64,000 bases of DNA, taken from assembly GCF_007858275.1 (NCBI RefSeq), contig NZ_VFEV01000009.1, positions 1-64,000 of the forward strand. The letters run 5' to 3'. This DNA is from Pseudomonas proteolytica (GTDB lineage Bacteria; Pseudomonadota; Gammaproteobacteria; Pseudomonadales; Pseudomonadaceae). Shown here one piece after another: positions 1 through 11,000 of the stretch. A program made the translations under genes and the position numbers. The notes below the pieces were generated by a model. It was not told the DNA's origin. It made no database searches and saw only the letters and a program-made list of their open reading frames with translations. Every line of letters starts with the position of its first letter. Positions within the stretch are counted from its first letter, which is position 1.

Positions 1-112
1 GCTGCGAAGCAGCCCTAAAACCAGCCGCTACGGAGTATCTGATACACCGCATACGGCTTACTGGGGCTGCTTCGCAGCCCAGCGCGGGGCAAGCCCGCTC
101 GCCACAGGAGAG
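1..112. repeat. REPIN palindrome, cut by the left window edge
   Basis: The first 15 bases are the reverse complement of bases 64-78, so this is a long imperfect hairpin. Its right arm ends in the same GGGCAAGCCCGCTCGCCAC core seen at 7.2-8.0, 46.4 and 50.1 kb. It matches the REP doublets (REPINs) known from P. fluorescens genomes, which a RAYT transposase moves in trans. The left arm probably continues outside the window. Confidence 0.7.
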
Positions 113-147
113 TTCGTCAGTTTCTGAAAGTTGTGTAGATACCGATG

Positions 148-222
148 CTGCGATAGCGGTGAAACAGTCGATAGATAAGTCGCCTGGCGCACCGTCATCG
201 CAGGCAAGCCAGCTCCCACAGT
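148..222. repeat. REP-like inverted repeat, second family
   Basis: A CTGCGATAGCGGTG arm and a CATCGCAGGCAAGCCAGCTCCCACAG arm surround a short loop. The same core recurs at 36.97-37.05 kb and a relative at 24.4 kb. Together with the preceding REPIN and the nfuA terminator this fills the 316-base gene-free left edge; nothing else was seen there. Confidence 0.6.
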
Positions 223-270
223 TGATTCTCTTTGTTAGATAGCTCGTGTAACTCATTAATTTAAATCAAT

Positions 271-300
271 AAAAAACGGCGCTCACGGGCGCCGTTTTTT
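271..300. terminator. Rho-independent terminator downstream of nfuA
   Basis: A perfect 12-bp stem (AAAAAACGGCGC / GCGCCGTTTTTT) closes a 6-base loop, with T-runs in both directions. It lies 16 bases past the nfuA stop codon, so it most likely ends nfuA on the minus strand, and it could also stop rightward transcription from the left. Confidence 0.85.
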
Positions 301-316
301 GTTTGCAGCGAACGCC

Positions 317-910
<594 letters not shown>

Positions 911-987
911 TCACAGGCTTGCCGGCAGTTTACGCCAATCGCCTCGGCGGCACAAAGTCCTAGTATTTTTGTCGGGCAAATCCACCT

Positions 988-3279
988 CTACAGGTTCTCG
1001 TAGCGGTTCATATCCAGCACACCCTCTTCCACCGGCGTGGTTTCGTGGAGGTACTGCGACAGATCGTGGAAGTACTCCCAGAACTGCGGGTGGCTGCGGC
1101 GGATGCCCCAGCGCTCGACAATCCGCTCAAAACGCTTGGTATCCCTGGCCAACTCCATGTCCTCGACGAACTCAGGCACATCCTCGGCCGGCACGTTGAA
1201 GATGAAGTTGGGGTAGCTGCTGAGTACGCCTGGGTAGATCGTCAGGGTATCCAGGCCCGGCTGGTAGCGATAGGCCTCGCCCAGCATAAACGCCACGTTG
1301 CTGTGGGCACGGTTGCGCAGCAGGCTGTAGACCTCGCGCTTGCCACTGCGGGTCTGGATGCGCAGCAAGGTGGCTTCCGGCAATTGCTCGATCACCTTGA
1401 GCCCGGCCGCCGGCCTGGAAGTCAGGCGGCTGAGGGTCTGTTCGGCATCGCGCAGTTGCGGATCGATACCGGGACGCGAGCAATAGGCGCTAATACAGCG
1501 GTTGATCGGGTCGGGGCTGGCGTTCAAATTGCCATAACGGGCGAGCAACTGGTTGGCAAAGTCGCGTTTCGGGTCCTTTTCATCCAGCTTCAGGCCCGTT
1601 GGCTTGTCGTTGTCGATGGCTTCATAGTCCAGCCACAGCTTGACCTTGCCGCTGTTCTGGTACCAGTCATCCAGGTATCCATCGCGCGAATCCGCCGGCA
1701 TCAAGCGCAGGAAGTTCTGTTCGGCGCCATTGCGGATCAGGTCGAAATACAGGCGGGTCTGGGCTTGGTGCGAGACGTTGCCGAATACGTCGAAATTGAC
1801 CGCCAACTGGTAATAGGTGCGCTCCAGCAACGGGAAATCGAACAACCACATCGTCTGCGGCACTTCGCCAATCAAGCCCTTGGTCACCGAGGCGCTATCG
1901 AAATGGCGGAAGATGCTCAGCAAGGCGTTGTCATTGCCCGCCCACAGGCTCGGCCAGCCAGGCGCCGGTAAGTCAGCGTAGTTGTCGCGGCGCAGGGCCT
2001 CGTATTGATTGCGTTTGTCGCGGTAGGCCAGCCACAGGCTCAACACACTGCCCACGTCATCGTTCTGCCCCGGCATGGCGAGCAACGGCGTGGCCTGGCC
2101 GCGATAACGGGCATCGGTGATGTACAGGTCGTGGTCCGGATCCTGGAACAGGGTCCAGAAGTTGTCGCGGATCACATCCGTGGCAATCTGCCCCCGGCAC
2201 ACCGGCCCACGGATAAAGGTGCGCACAAAGTATTCGGCGTTATCGAGCATGAACTGGTAGCGCGCCTTGGCCGGGATCGCCTCGAAGGTTTCGAACGGGT
2301 TGGCCCGGCGGCCAGGGCCGTAGCCCGGCAGCGCCATGGCCTGCCAGTCGCCGCTGTAGAACAACGACTTGATCCGCGCCATCTTCGCCGCGCTGAACGG
2401 GTAGGTAATGTGGGTCTTGTGCACGATCACCCCTTGTACCGGCCACAGGCGGTAGTACACCTGGGTGCCCGGGTCGTCATTGGGGCGACGGGTGTTGATC
2501 AGGTCGATCGGCTGGCCGCTGGGCGTACGCGAGCGCACCCATTGGAAGTAATGCCCCGGCTCACCGCCTTCGAAATAGATGTGGGCAAGGAACAAATGCT
2601 CGAACAACCAGCGCGCCACCAGGCTTTCGCGGGCACCGGGCTGGTTCAGCAGGTTTTCCCATTGCTGCACCTGCAAGGCTTCCTGGGCATTGGGCGCCAG
2701 GCCTTGCTCATCAATCGGCGCGCCGGACGCGAGCCAGCGCTGCAAGGTCTGGTATTGCTGGTCGGTCAGCCCAGTGACGGCCAGGGGCATGCCTTCCTTG
2801 GGATGCGCGCCTGCGTAGGCGTCGAACTCCCCCGGCAGCGGGCACATGTTCTGGCGGTTCAGGCCCAGCACAATGTCATCGGGCAACTTGGCATTGGCCA
2901 CCAAGGGGGTGTTATGGCCCAGTTCCAGCATGCGTGCCATCAACGCAGCCTGAGTGCCTTGGGCGTCCAGCACCGAGGCAAAGCCCTGGCGTTGCCAGGC
3001 GGCCTTGCCAAAGGCGTCATAAAACAACCGGGTCGGCTGCGACGCCTGGCTGCGCTCGCCGTCATACACCGGCGCCTTGCTTGCGCCGCGTGCCGCGCCT
3101 TCGCCACTGCCCAGGTTGAGCTGGCAGGCAGAGTCATAGCAGGCATGGCAAGCCACGCATTTCTCGGTGAAGATCGGTTGAATGTCGCGGGTATAGGAAA
3201 TCGCCGGGGCGGGTCCGTTGGCCTGTGCGATACAGGCGACCAGCGCCAAGGCGGCGCTGGTAATGAGGCGAAGTGACAT
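988..3279 (-). CDS. cti: fatty acid cis/trans isomerase Cti
   Basis: 763-residue periplasmic cytochrome-c-type enzyme that turns cis-unsaturated acyl chains of membrane phospholipids into the trans form, a fast response of Pseudomonas to solvents and heat. The N-terminus is a Sec signal peptide (hydrophobic residues 5-20) and is followed by the heme-binding CVACH motif at residues 41-45; the rest aligns by eye with Cti (for example the YTRDIQPIF segment and the C-terminal ETTPVEEGVLDMNRYENL tail). Full family length. It is divergent from metH with 165 bases between the two starts. The gene is usually constitutive with the enzyme controlled by membrane access; the sequence shows no obvious operator. 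Confidence 0.95.
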   Translation of the reverse strand: MSLRLITSAALALVACIAQANGPAPAISYTRDIQPIFTEKCVACHACYDSACQLNLGSGEGAARGASKAPVYDGERSQASQPTRLFYDAFGKAAWQRQGFASVLDAQGTQAALMARMLELGHNTPLVANAKLPDDIVLGLNRQNMCPLPGEFDAYAGAHPKEGMPLAVTGLTDQQYQTLQRWLASGAPIDEQGLAPNAQEALQVQQWENLLNQPGARESLVARWLFEHLFLAHIYFEGGEPGHYFQWVRSRTPSGQPIDLINTRRPNDDPGTQVYYRLWPVQGVIVHKTHITYPFSAAKMARIKSLFYSGDWQAMALPGYGPGRRANPFETFEAIPAKARYQFMLDNAEYFVRTFIRGPVCRGQIATDVIRDNFWTLFQDPDHDLYITDARYRGQATPLLAMPGQNDDVGSVLSLWLAYRDKRNQYEALRRDNYADLPAPGWPSLWAGNDNALLSIFRHFDSASVTKGLIGEVPQTMWLFDFPLLERTYYQLAVNFDVFGNVSHQAQTRLYFDLIRNGAEQNFLRLMPADSRDGYLDDWYQNSGKVKLWLDYEAIDNDKPTGLKLDEKDPKRDFANQLLARYGNLNASPDPINRCISAYCSRPGIDPQLRDAEQTLSRLTSRPAAGLKVIEQLPEATLLRIQTRSGKREVYSLLRNRAHSNVAFMLGEAYRYQPGLDTLTIYPGVLSSYPNFIFNVPAEDVPEFVEDMELARDTKRFERIVERWGIRRSHPQFWEYFHDLSQYLHETTPVEEGVLDMNRYENL

Positions 3280-3403
3280 CTATCCGGTCCCGATTCAATG
3301 CGTGCGCTGAAAAATTGCCGCGATTCTACCGATGTCGGCACCCGATCAACATGAGCGATATTCATGCAAAACCAGGGCATGCTCTAAAAGCGCACAGGTT
3401 TGC

Positions 3404-3409
3404 TATGAT
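3404..3409 (+). promoter_or_regulatory. possible -10 element of metH
   Basis: TATGAT lies 36 bases before the metH ATG in the cti-metH divergent gap. No good -35 hexamer is visible at 16-18 bases upstream, so this is a weak call. I saw no cobalamin riboswitch consensus in the short leader. Confidence 0.3.
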
Positions 3410-3444
3410 CCACGCCCTCCGTAATGCCTGATTAGAGTAGTCCC

Positions 3445-6400
3445 ATGTCCGATCGTAGCACTCGCCTGCAAGCCCTCCAGCAAGCCCTCAAGGAACGCAT
3501 CCTGATCCTCGATGGCGGCATGGGCACGATGATCCAGAGCTACAAGCTGGAGGAAGAGGACTACCGCGGCAAACGCTTTGCCGACTGGCCAAGTGACGTC
3601 AAGGGCAATAACGACCTGTTGATCCTGACCCGCCCGGACGTGATCGGCGGGATCGAGAAGGCGTACCTGGATGCCGGCGCCGATATCCTCGAAACCAACA
3701 CCTTCAACGCCACCCAGGTGTCCCAGGCCGACTACGGCATGGAGGCGCTGGCCTACGAGCTGAACCTGGAAGGCGCGCGCCTGGCGCGTAAAGTCGCCGA
3801 CGCCAAGACCCTCGAGACCCCGGACAAACCGCGCTTTGTCGCCGGCGTGCTCGGCCCGACCAGCCGTACCTGCTCGCTGTCGCCCGACGTGAACAACCCC
3901 GGCTACCGCAACGTCACCTTCGATGAACTGGTGGAGAACTACACCGAGGCCACCAAAGGCCTGATCGAAGGCGGTGCGGACATGATCCTCATCGAAACCA
4001 TCTTCGACACCCTCAACGCCAAGGCTGCCATCTTCGCCGTACAAGGCGTATATGAAGAGCTTGGCGTCGAGCTGCCGATCATGATTTCCGGGACCATCAC
4101 CGACGCCTCCGGGCGCACCCTGTCGGGCCAGACCACCGAGGCGTTCTGGAACTCCATCGCCCACGCCAAGCCGATTTCCGTGGGTTTGAACTGCGCCCTG
4201 GGCGCCAGTGAGTTGCGGCCATACCTCGAAGAGCTGTCGAACAAGGCCGACACCTACGTGTCCGCCCACCCCAACGCCGGCCTGCCCAACGAATTCGGCG
4301 AGTACGACGAACTGCCCTCGGAGACCGCCAAGGTCATCGAAGAGTTTGCCCAGAGTGGCTTCCTCAATATCGTCGGCGGCTGCTGTGGCACCACGCCGGG
4401 GCATATCGAAGCCATCGCCAAGGCCGTGGCCGGCTACGCGCCGCGCCCGATCCCGGACATTCCCAAGGCTTGCCGCCTGTCGGGCCTGGAGCCGTTTACC
4501 ATTGATCGCCAGTCGCTTTTCGTCAACGTCGGCGAACGTACCAACATTACCGGCTCGGCCAAGTTCGCCCGGCTGATCCGCGAAGACAACTACACCGAAG
4601 CCCTGGAAGTTGCCCTGCAGCAGGTGGAAGCCGGCGCCCAGGTGATCGATATCAACATGGACGAGGGCATGCTCGATTCGAAGAAGGCCATGGTGACCTT
4701 CCTCAATCTGATTGCCGGCGAACCGGATATCTCGCGGGTACCGATCATGATCGACTCCTCCAAGTGGGAAGTGATCGAGGCCGGCCTCAAATGCATCCAG
4801 GGCAAGGGCATCGTCAACTCCATCAGCATGAAGGAAGGCGTCGAGCAGTTCATCCATCACGCCAAGCTGTGCAAGCGCTACGGCGCGGCGGTGGTGGTGA
4901 TGGCGTTCGACGAAGCCGGCCAGGCCGACACCGAGGCGCGCAAGAAAGAAATCTGCAAGCGCTCCTACGACATCCTGGTCAATGAGGTGGGCTTCCCGCC
5001 GCAAGACATTATCTTCGACCCGAACATCTTCGCCGTGGCCACCGGTATCGAAGAGCACAACAACTACGCCGTGGACTTTATCAACGCCTGTGCCTATATC
5101 CGCGATGAGCTGCCCTACGCGCTGACCTCGGGCGGCGTGTCCAACGTGTCGTTCTCGTTCCGTGGCAACAACCCGGTGCGCGAGGCGATCCACTCGGTGT
5201 TCCTGCTGTATGCGATCCGCAACGGCTTGACCATGGGCATCGTCAACGCCGGCCAGTTGGAGATCTACGACCAGATCCCCACCGAGTTGCGCGACGCTGT
5301 CGAAGACGTGGTACTCAACCGCACGCCGGAAGGCACCGATGCCCTCCTCGCTATCGCCGACAAGTACAAGGGTGATGGCAGCGTCAAGGAAGCCGAGACC
5401 GAGGAATGGCGTGGCTGGGACGTCAACAAGCGCCTGGAACACGCGCTGGTCAAGGGCATCACTACCCATATCGTCGAAGACACTGAAGAGTCGCGGCTGT
5501 CCTTCGCGCGCCCGATCGAGGTGATCGAGGGCCCGTTGATGTCCGGCATGAACATCGTCGGCGACCTGTTCGGCGCCGGCAAAATGTTCCTGCCCCAGGT
5601 GGTCAAGTCCGCCCGGGTGATGAAGCAGGCCGTGGCTCACTTGATTCCGTTTATCGAACTGGAAAAAGGCGACAAGCCGGAAGCCAAGGGCAAGATCCTC
5701 ATGGCCACGGTCAAGGGTGACGTGCACGATATCGGCAAGAACATTGTCGGTGTGGTACTCGGTTGCAACGGCTACGACATCGTCGACCTGGGCGTGATGG
5801 TACCGGCGGAAAAAATCCTGCAGGTGGCCAAGGAGCAGAAGTGCGACATCATCGGCCTGTCGGGGCTGATCACGCCGTCCCTGGATGAGATGGTGCACGT
5901 GGCCCGCGAAATGCAGCGCCAGGACTTCCACCTGCCATTGATGATCGGCGGCGCCACCACCTCCAAAGCGCATACGGCGGTGAAGATCGAACCCAAGTAC
6001 AGCAACGATGCGGTGATCTACGTGACCGACGCCTCGCGTGCGGTGGGCGTGGCCACACAGTTGCTGTCCAAGGAACTGAAGGCCGGCTTTGTCGAGAAGA
6101 CCCGCCTGGAATACATCGACGTGCGTGAGCGCACTTCGAACCGCAGCGCCCGCACCGAGCGCCTGAGCTACGCGGCGGCCATCGCCAAGAAGCCCCAGTT
6201 CGACTGGGGCACCTACACCCCGGTCAAGCCGACGTTTACCGGGGCCAAGGTGCTGGACAATATCGACCTCAAGGTCCTGGCCGAATACATCGACTGGACG
6301 CCGTTCTTTATTTCCTGGGATCTGGCCGGCAAATTCCCGCGCATCCTCACCGATGAAGTGGTGGGTGAAGCCGCCACCGCGCTGTACGCCGACGCCCAGG

Positions 6401-7155
6401 AGATGCTCAAGAAGTTGATCGACGAAAAACTCATCAGCGCCCGCGCGGTGTTCGGCTTCTGGCCGACCAACCAGGTGCAGGACGATGACCTGGAAGTGTA
6501 CGGCGACGATGGCCAGCCGATTGCCAAGTTGCACCACCTGCGCCAGCAGATCATCAAGACCGACGGCAAGCCGAACTTCTCCCTGGCCGACTTTGTGGCT
6601 CCCAAGGACAGCGGCGTGACCGACTACATCGGCGGGTTTATCACCACCGCCGGCATCGGCGCCGAAGAGGTGGCCAAGGCCTACCAGGATGCGGGCGACG
6701 ACTACAACTCGATCATGGTCAAGGCCCTGGCCGACCGCCTGGCCGAGGCCTGCGCCGAGTGGCTGCACCAGCAGGTGCGTAAGGACTACTGGGGTTACGC
6801 CAAGGACGAAGCGCTGGATAACGAGGCCCTGATCAAAGAGCAGTACAGTGGCATCCGCCCTGCCCCAGGCTACCCGGCGTGCCCGGATCACACCGAGAAG
6901 GCCCAATTGTTCCAGTTGCTGGACCCCGAGGCCCGCGAAATGCACGCTGGGCGCAGCGGTGTGTTCCTCACCGAGCACTACGCGATGTTCCCGGCCGCGG
7001 CGGTCAGCGGCTGGTACTTCGCCCACCCGCAGGCGCAGTACTTCGCCGTGGGCAAGATCGACAAGGACCAGGTGACGAGCTACACCGCACGCAAAGCGCA
7101 AGACCTGAGCGTGACCGAACGCTGGCTGGCGCCGAACCTGGGATACGACAACTAA
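3445..7155 (+). CDS. metH: cobalamin-dependent methionine synthase MetH
   Basis: 1236-residue modular enzyme that transfers the methyl group of 5-methyl-tetrahydrofolate to homocysteine through methylcobalamin, the last step of methionine synthesis. Domains in order: homocysteine/zinc domain (1 to about 340, zinc ligands Cys250, Cys313 and Cys314 of the GGCCGTTP motif), pterin-binding domain (about 355-640), B12 cap and Rossmann domains (about 650-890, DVHDIGKN with the cobalt ligand His761) and the C-terminal SAM-binding reactivation domain (about 900-1236). Length and domain order are complete. It is monocistronic here, facing the REPIN array at 7.2 kb. The antisense strand is open for almost the whole gene; that is a GC-bias shadow. 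Confidence 0.98.
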   Translation: MSDRSTRLQALQQALKERILILDGGMGTMIQSYKLEEEDYRGKRFADWPSDVKGNNDLLILTRPDVIGGIEKAYLDAGADILETNTFNATQVSQADYGMEALAYELNLEGARLARKVADAKTLETPDKPRFVAGVLGPTSRTCSLSPDVNNPGYRNVTFDELVENYTEATKGLIEGGADMILIETIFDTLNAKAAIFAVQGVYEELGVELPIMISGTITDASGRTLSGQTTEAFWNSIAHAKPISVGLNCALGASELRPYLEELSNKADTYVSAHPNAGLPNEFGEYDELPSETAKVIEEFAQSGFLNIVGGCCGTTPGHIEAIAKAVAGYAPRPIPDIPKACRLSGLEPFTIDRQSLFVNVGERTNITGSAKFARLIREDNYTEALEVALQQVEAGAQVIDINMDEGMLDSKKAMVTFLNLIAGEPDISRVPIMIDSSKWEVIEAGLKCIQGKGIVNSISMKEGVEQFIHHAKLCKRYGAAVVVMAFDEAGQADTEARKKEICKRSYDILVNEVGFPPQDIIFDPNIFAVATGIEEHNNYAVDFINACAYIRDELPYALTSGGVSNVSFSFRGNNPVREAIHSVFLLYAIRNGLTMGIVNAGQLEIYDQIPTELRDAVEDVVLNRTPEGTDALLAIADKYKGDGSVKEAETEEWRGWDVNKRLEHALVKGITTHIVEDTEESRLSFARPIEVIEGPLMSGMNIVGDLFGAGKMFLPQVVKSARVMKQAVAHLIPFIELEKGDKPEAKGKILMATVKGDVHDIGKNIVGVVLGCNGYDIVDLGVMVPAEKILQVAKEQKCDIIGLSGLITPSLDEMVHVAREMQRQDFHLPLMIGGATTSKAHTAVKIEPKYSNDAVIYVTDASRAVGVATQLLSKELKAGFVEKTRLEYIDVRERTSNRSARTERLSYAAAIAKKPQFDWGTYTPVKPTFTGAKVLDNIDLKVLAEYIDWTPFFISWDLAGKFPRILTDEVVGEAATALYADAQEMLKKLIDEKLISARAVFGFWPTNQVQDDDLEVYGDDGQPIAKLHHLRQQIIKTDGKPNFSLADFVAPKDSGVTDYIGGFITTAGIGAEEVAKAYQDAGDDYNSIMVKALADRLAEACAEWLHQQVRKDYWGYAKDEALDNEALIKEQYSGIRPAPGYPACPDHTEKAQLFQLLDPEAREMHAGRSGVFLTEHYAMFPAAAVSGWYFAHPQAQYFAVGKIDKDQVTSYTARKAQDLSVTERWLAPNLGYDN

Positions 7156-7189
7156 GGGCTGCATGGGTCCCTCTGGCTAGAGGGTGTAG

Positions 7190-8005
7190 CCCCCTCGGTG
7201 TATCTGGCAGGACTTGGTGAGGCTATTGGGGCGGCTTTGCCGCCCAGCGCGGGGCAAGCCCGCTCGCCACAAAAAAGCCAGTGTTGGCAGCGAGTTCCAG
7301 GGTGCTGCATAGACCTCTGTGGCAAGGGGGCTTGTCCCCCGCTGGGCTGCGCAGCAGACCCAAAACCATTCCCCTCGGTGTATCTGGCTGAACTTGGTGA
7401 GGCTATTGGGGCGGCTTTGCCGCCCAGCGCGGGGCAAGCCCGCTCGCCACAAGAAAAGCCAGTGTTGGGCAGCAGGTTGCAGGTTGCTGCAAAGCCCTCT
7501 GTGGCAAGGGGGCTTGTCCCCCGCTGGGCTGCGTAGCAGACCCAAAACCAGCCAGCTCGGTGTATCTGGTAGAACTTGGTGAGGGTGTTGGGGCGGCTTT
7601 GCCGCCCAGCGCGGGGCAAGCCCGCTCGCCACAAAAAAGCCAGTGTTGGCAGCGAGTTCCAGGCTGCTGCATAGCCCTCTGTGGCAAGGGGGCTTGTCCC
7701 CCGCTGGGCTGCGCAGCAGACCCAAAACCATTCCCCTCGGTGTATCTGGTAGAACTTGGTGAGGGTGTTGGGGCGGCTTCGCCACCCAGCGCGGGGCAAG
7801 CCCGCTCGCCACAAAAAAGCCAGTGTTGGCAGCGAGTTCCAGGCTGCTGCATAGCCCTCTGTGGCAAGGGGGCTTGTCCCCCGCTGGGCTGCGCAGCAGA
7901 CCCAAAACCATTCCCCTCGGTGTATCTGGTAGAACTTGGTGAGGGTGTTGGGGCGGCTTTGCCGCCCAGTGCGGGGCAAGCCCGCTCGCCACAAAAAAAC
8001 CAGTG
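7190..8005. repeat. tandem array of about 4.5 REPIN units, period about 180 bp
   Basis: The anchor TGTATCTGG recurs near 7199, 7379, 7560, 7740 and 7920, giving steps of 180-181 bases. Each unit holds two opposed palindromic arms: one with GGGGCGGCTTTGCCGCCCAGCG followed by GGGGCAAGCCCGCTCGCCAC, and one with GTGGCAAGGGGGCTTGTCCC followed by CGCTGGGCTGCGCAGCAGACCC. A nearly constant spacer (AGTGTTGGCAGCGAGTTCCAG) is amplified too. The units differ by only a few substitutions, so the amplification is recent or homogenised. This is the largest gene-free stretch of the window; the reading frames across it are repetitive artefacts. It sits between convergent metH and the NEL gene. Confidence 0.9.
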
Positions 8006-8030
8006 CCGGGTCACGGCTTTCCTTGGCCGC

Positions 8031-11000
8031 TTAGAGGTTCAGCGCCTGTCGCTCCTGCCGGGTCAGGCGGATCGCCAGGGCCGTGCGCTGCTCTTTGCTC
8101 CAGGTTCCCAACGCAGCATAGTCGCGCAAGTAGTCCGAACCATTGTCGGGATAGCGCTCTTCCAAGGCTTCGGCCTTTTGCTCCACCTCCTGGGCCAACG
8201 CCGAAAAATCAGCGGCGTACTTCTGCTTCAGGTAATTGAGCCAATACTCCAGCCCCACCAGCTTTTCCTCGAACGTCGAGGTGCACTCACGTTCCAGCAC
8301 CGCGGCAAAGGCGCTGTCCAGATCGGCCGTGGTCACTTCCGATAACTCGCTGTACAGCATGCTCAACGGTTGCCGCGGCAGCTCCAGACGCTGGGCAAGA
8401 CCGATGCGCAAGGCCAGGCGAATCTCTGCTGGGTCAATGTCCTCGCGGCTTTCGATAGTGGCCTGGGCAATCTCTTCCACAGCCTCCAGGCGCAGCATGC
8501 TGCGGGCAAATTTCAACAGTGTGGCCCCGTCCTGTCCCTTTTCAGCAAGGGTCAGTGCATCGAACTCCAGGGCACGGGTTTCCAGCTCATTGAACATCAG
8601 GATGCGGCCATCCCCACAGGTCACCTCGGGCATCAGCGCCGTGGCCCGGGCAAACAGATCGCGGCGCAGGGACGGTTTTTTATCCATCGCCTCCAGCAGC
8701 GCCCACACCCGTTGCGTCAGGTCCGCTGGCGTCTCAAGAAAGTCCTCGGTATTGCGCAATTGCGAGAGCGTGAAGAAAAAGTCGCCACTGCCTTCTTGGG
8801 CGAACAGTTGCTGCCACAGCCGGTGCTTTGACGAATACGGCGCGACACCGCCAAACCAGCGAGCTTTCTGCTCCTGGGGCGTTTCGATGTCGGGATGATT
8901 GAGGGAGTAATCCGGGGAGTCGAAAGCAGCCAGTTCGTCGCGTTCCTGATAGCTGCGGATCATGGCGTCGAGTTGCTCGGTGGAAAAGCCCAGGCCGCTG
9001 CCGGTCTGGGTTAGATAGACCTGTAGACGCTCACAGGCAGCTTGCTCAAGGCGGTTGCCTGACAAACTGGTCCCCGCCAGCAGTTGCCGATACTGGAGTG
9101 CGAGTGCCGCCTCCGGCAGGTTCTCGATCCAGTTGTCTTGCAAGTTCAGGCTGCGGAGGTGTCGCAGTTCCAGGACCGCCATGGGCCAATCGTCCAGCAG
9201 GTTGTGCTGCAGATACAGCGTATTCAGCCGGGCCAGGCCGCCCAGCTCCACCTCGGTCAACAGGTTCTCGCTCAAGTCCAGCCATTCCAGTTCGCCCAGG
9301 GCCGACAGTGGCTCCGTGGTCTGCAGTTCATTGCTGGCCATATCCAGGTGTCGCAGCCCCCGAAACTCAGCGATGGCATCGGGTATGCCGCGCAAGCCGT
9401 TGTGGCTCAGGGTCAATTTACGCACATGGGTAAAGGCCCGCAGAAACCCATTGGAGCCCTGGGCGGTAAGCCGGATTCGGCTCAGGTTCAGTTCGCTGAC
9501 ATGCGCAAAATAGTCAGGCAACGTGGGCAGATCCCCCAACGAGAGCTGGGAAAAGTCCAGCAATTGCACGCCGTCCAGCCCAGGTGCGGGCGGTGTGGCG
9601 CGCAGGGTGTGCCGCCAACTCTCCAACAGGCGATCCGCCGCCCGGCGGCGATCCAGGGCACTGACCCAACTGCCGTCCAAATAGCCGTGAACATCCATCC
9701 AGTCGTTGAGCAGCGACACCCACTGCGCGTATTGCGCTTCCCATTCATCCAGGCGGGCGTGGACCTGCTGCGCATCCAGGCCATGGCTGTGCAGCTCGTC
9801 TATGCGAGCCGCCGCCTGCAGGTCATCCAGGGCTGGGGCCAGCCGTTGCAAGCGGGCGCTTGGCGCTAACTGCACCGCGTCGGCAGCGGACGCCGTGGGC
9901 AGCGCCACCAGCAGCTCAGGACGGCGCAAGGCATCTTCGGGAAAATATTCGGGCTTGCCCCCCGTCAGCCCCTGGGCAAGAAGGTCGCGGGGGATACCCA
10001 GGGGGTTTTCCAGCCGGGTTGCTGGGTGCCTGCGCGCAAAAAGCCGCGCCTCGGCGCGCGTCGCCATGTCGAGGCGGCAACCCCGCAGGTGGGTGTTGAG
10101 CAACAAGGGGTCATGCCCGCTCAAAGCCGCCTCGGGGATACCGGTCACGGCGCTGTAACTCAGATCCAGCCGTTGCAACGACGGCAGTTCCAGCACCCCT
10201 TGCGGCCACTCGTCGAGCGCACTGTGGCTCAGGTCCAGAGTGTGCAGGTCATGTAGGGCACTGATATCCAGGCTGCGGATCGGGTTATACGGTAGGCGCA
10301 GCGAAACTAGCCCCGTCAGTTGGCTGACCTGGGCCTGTATCGCCGGGCTGACGACCAGCCAGTTATGGGAAAGGTCCAAGTGGCGCAGGGATGGGCATTG
10401 CGCAAGCACTGACGGTAGTTCGGCCAGATTGTTTCGGGCCAGACTCAATGTGTCGAGCTGGGCGAATTGGCCGATCCAGCCATTGATGCCTTCCAATGAG
10501 ACGCCTATATCACTCAGGTCCAGGCTGCGCACATGGCTGAACCCAGGGGCAGGCAACCGTGGCAAATCGACCAGTCTGGCGCCGGACAGATCCAGGTGCG
10601 CGCCCATGGCAGGCAACTCGCCGTCAGTCACCAAGCGCGGCTGCAGCCCGTGGCGCCAGCAATCGAGGATTTTTTCAGTCGCCACCTGACGCTCGACCTC
10701 TACTCTACCGACACTGGACTCGTGATCCGACCATTGCTCCAGCACCTCGAACAACTCGCGGTATTCCTTGCGCAAGGCATTGACCCGATCCAAGCGTTGA
10801 CGCGCGCTCAGGTCCTGGGCCCTGAACCCGGCGAGGACTTTATCGGCAAAGCCCTGGTCGCCATCTTTCAAGCCGGACAAGGCCCCCTCGCAATAGGTTT
10901 GCACCAGGCGCTGTTCATCCACCAGGTGGGCCGGGTTGTCATGCAGGTGCTCATACACCCTCATGAAATCCTGGGCTTCGTATTCCGACCAATTCACGTG

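Noticed and set aside
3403..7164. A 1253-residue open frame antisense to metH
   Set aside because: High GC content keeps the complementary frame free of stops. The product is low-complexity (Val/Gly/His/Asp-rich) with no domain, and MetH on the plus strand accounts for the whole stretch.
7190..8005. CRISPR-like look of the array
   Set aside because: The repeats are about 180 bases with paired palindromes and constant spacers; CRISPR has short repeats with unique spacers, and no cas genes are near.
7152..8014. Several open frames of 200-280 residues across the repeat array
   Set aside because: They translate the REPIN units in different frames and consist of repeated segments; no ribosome site, and the repeat period explains them.
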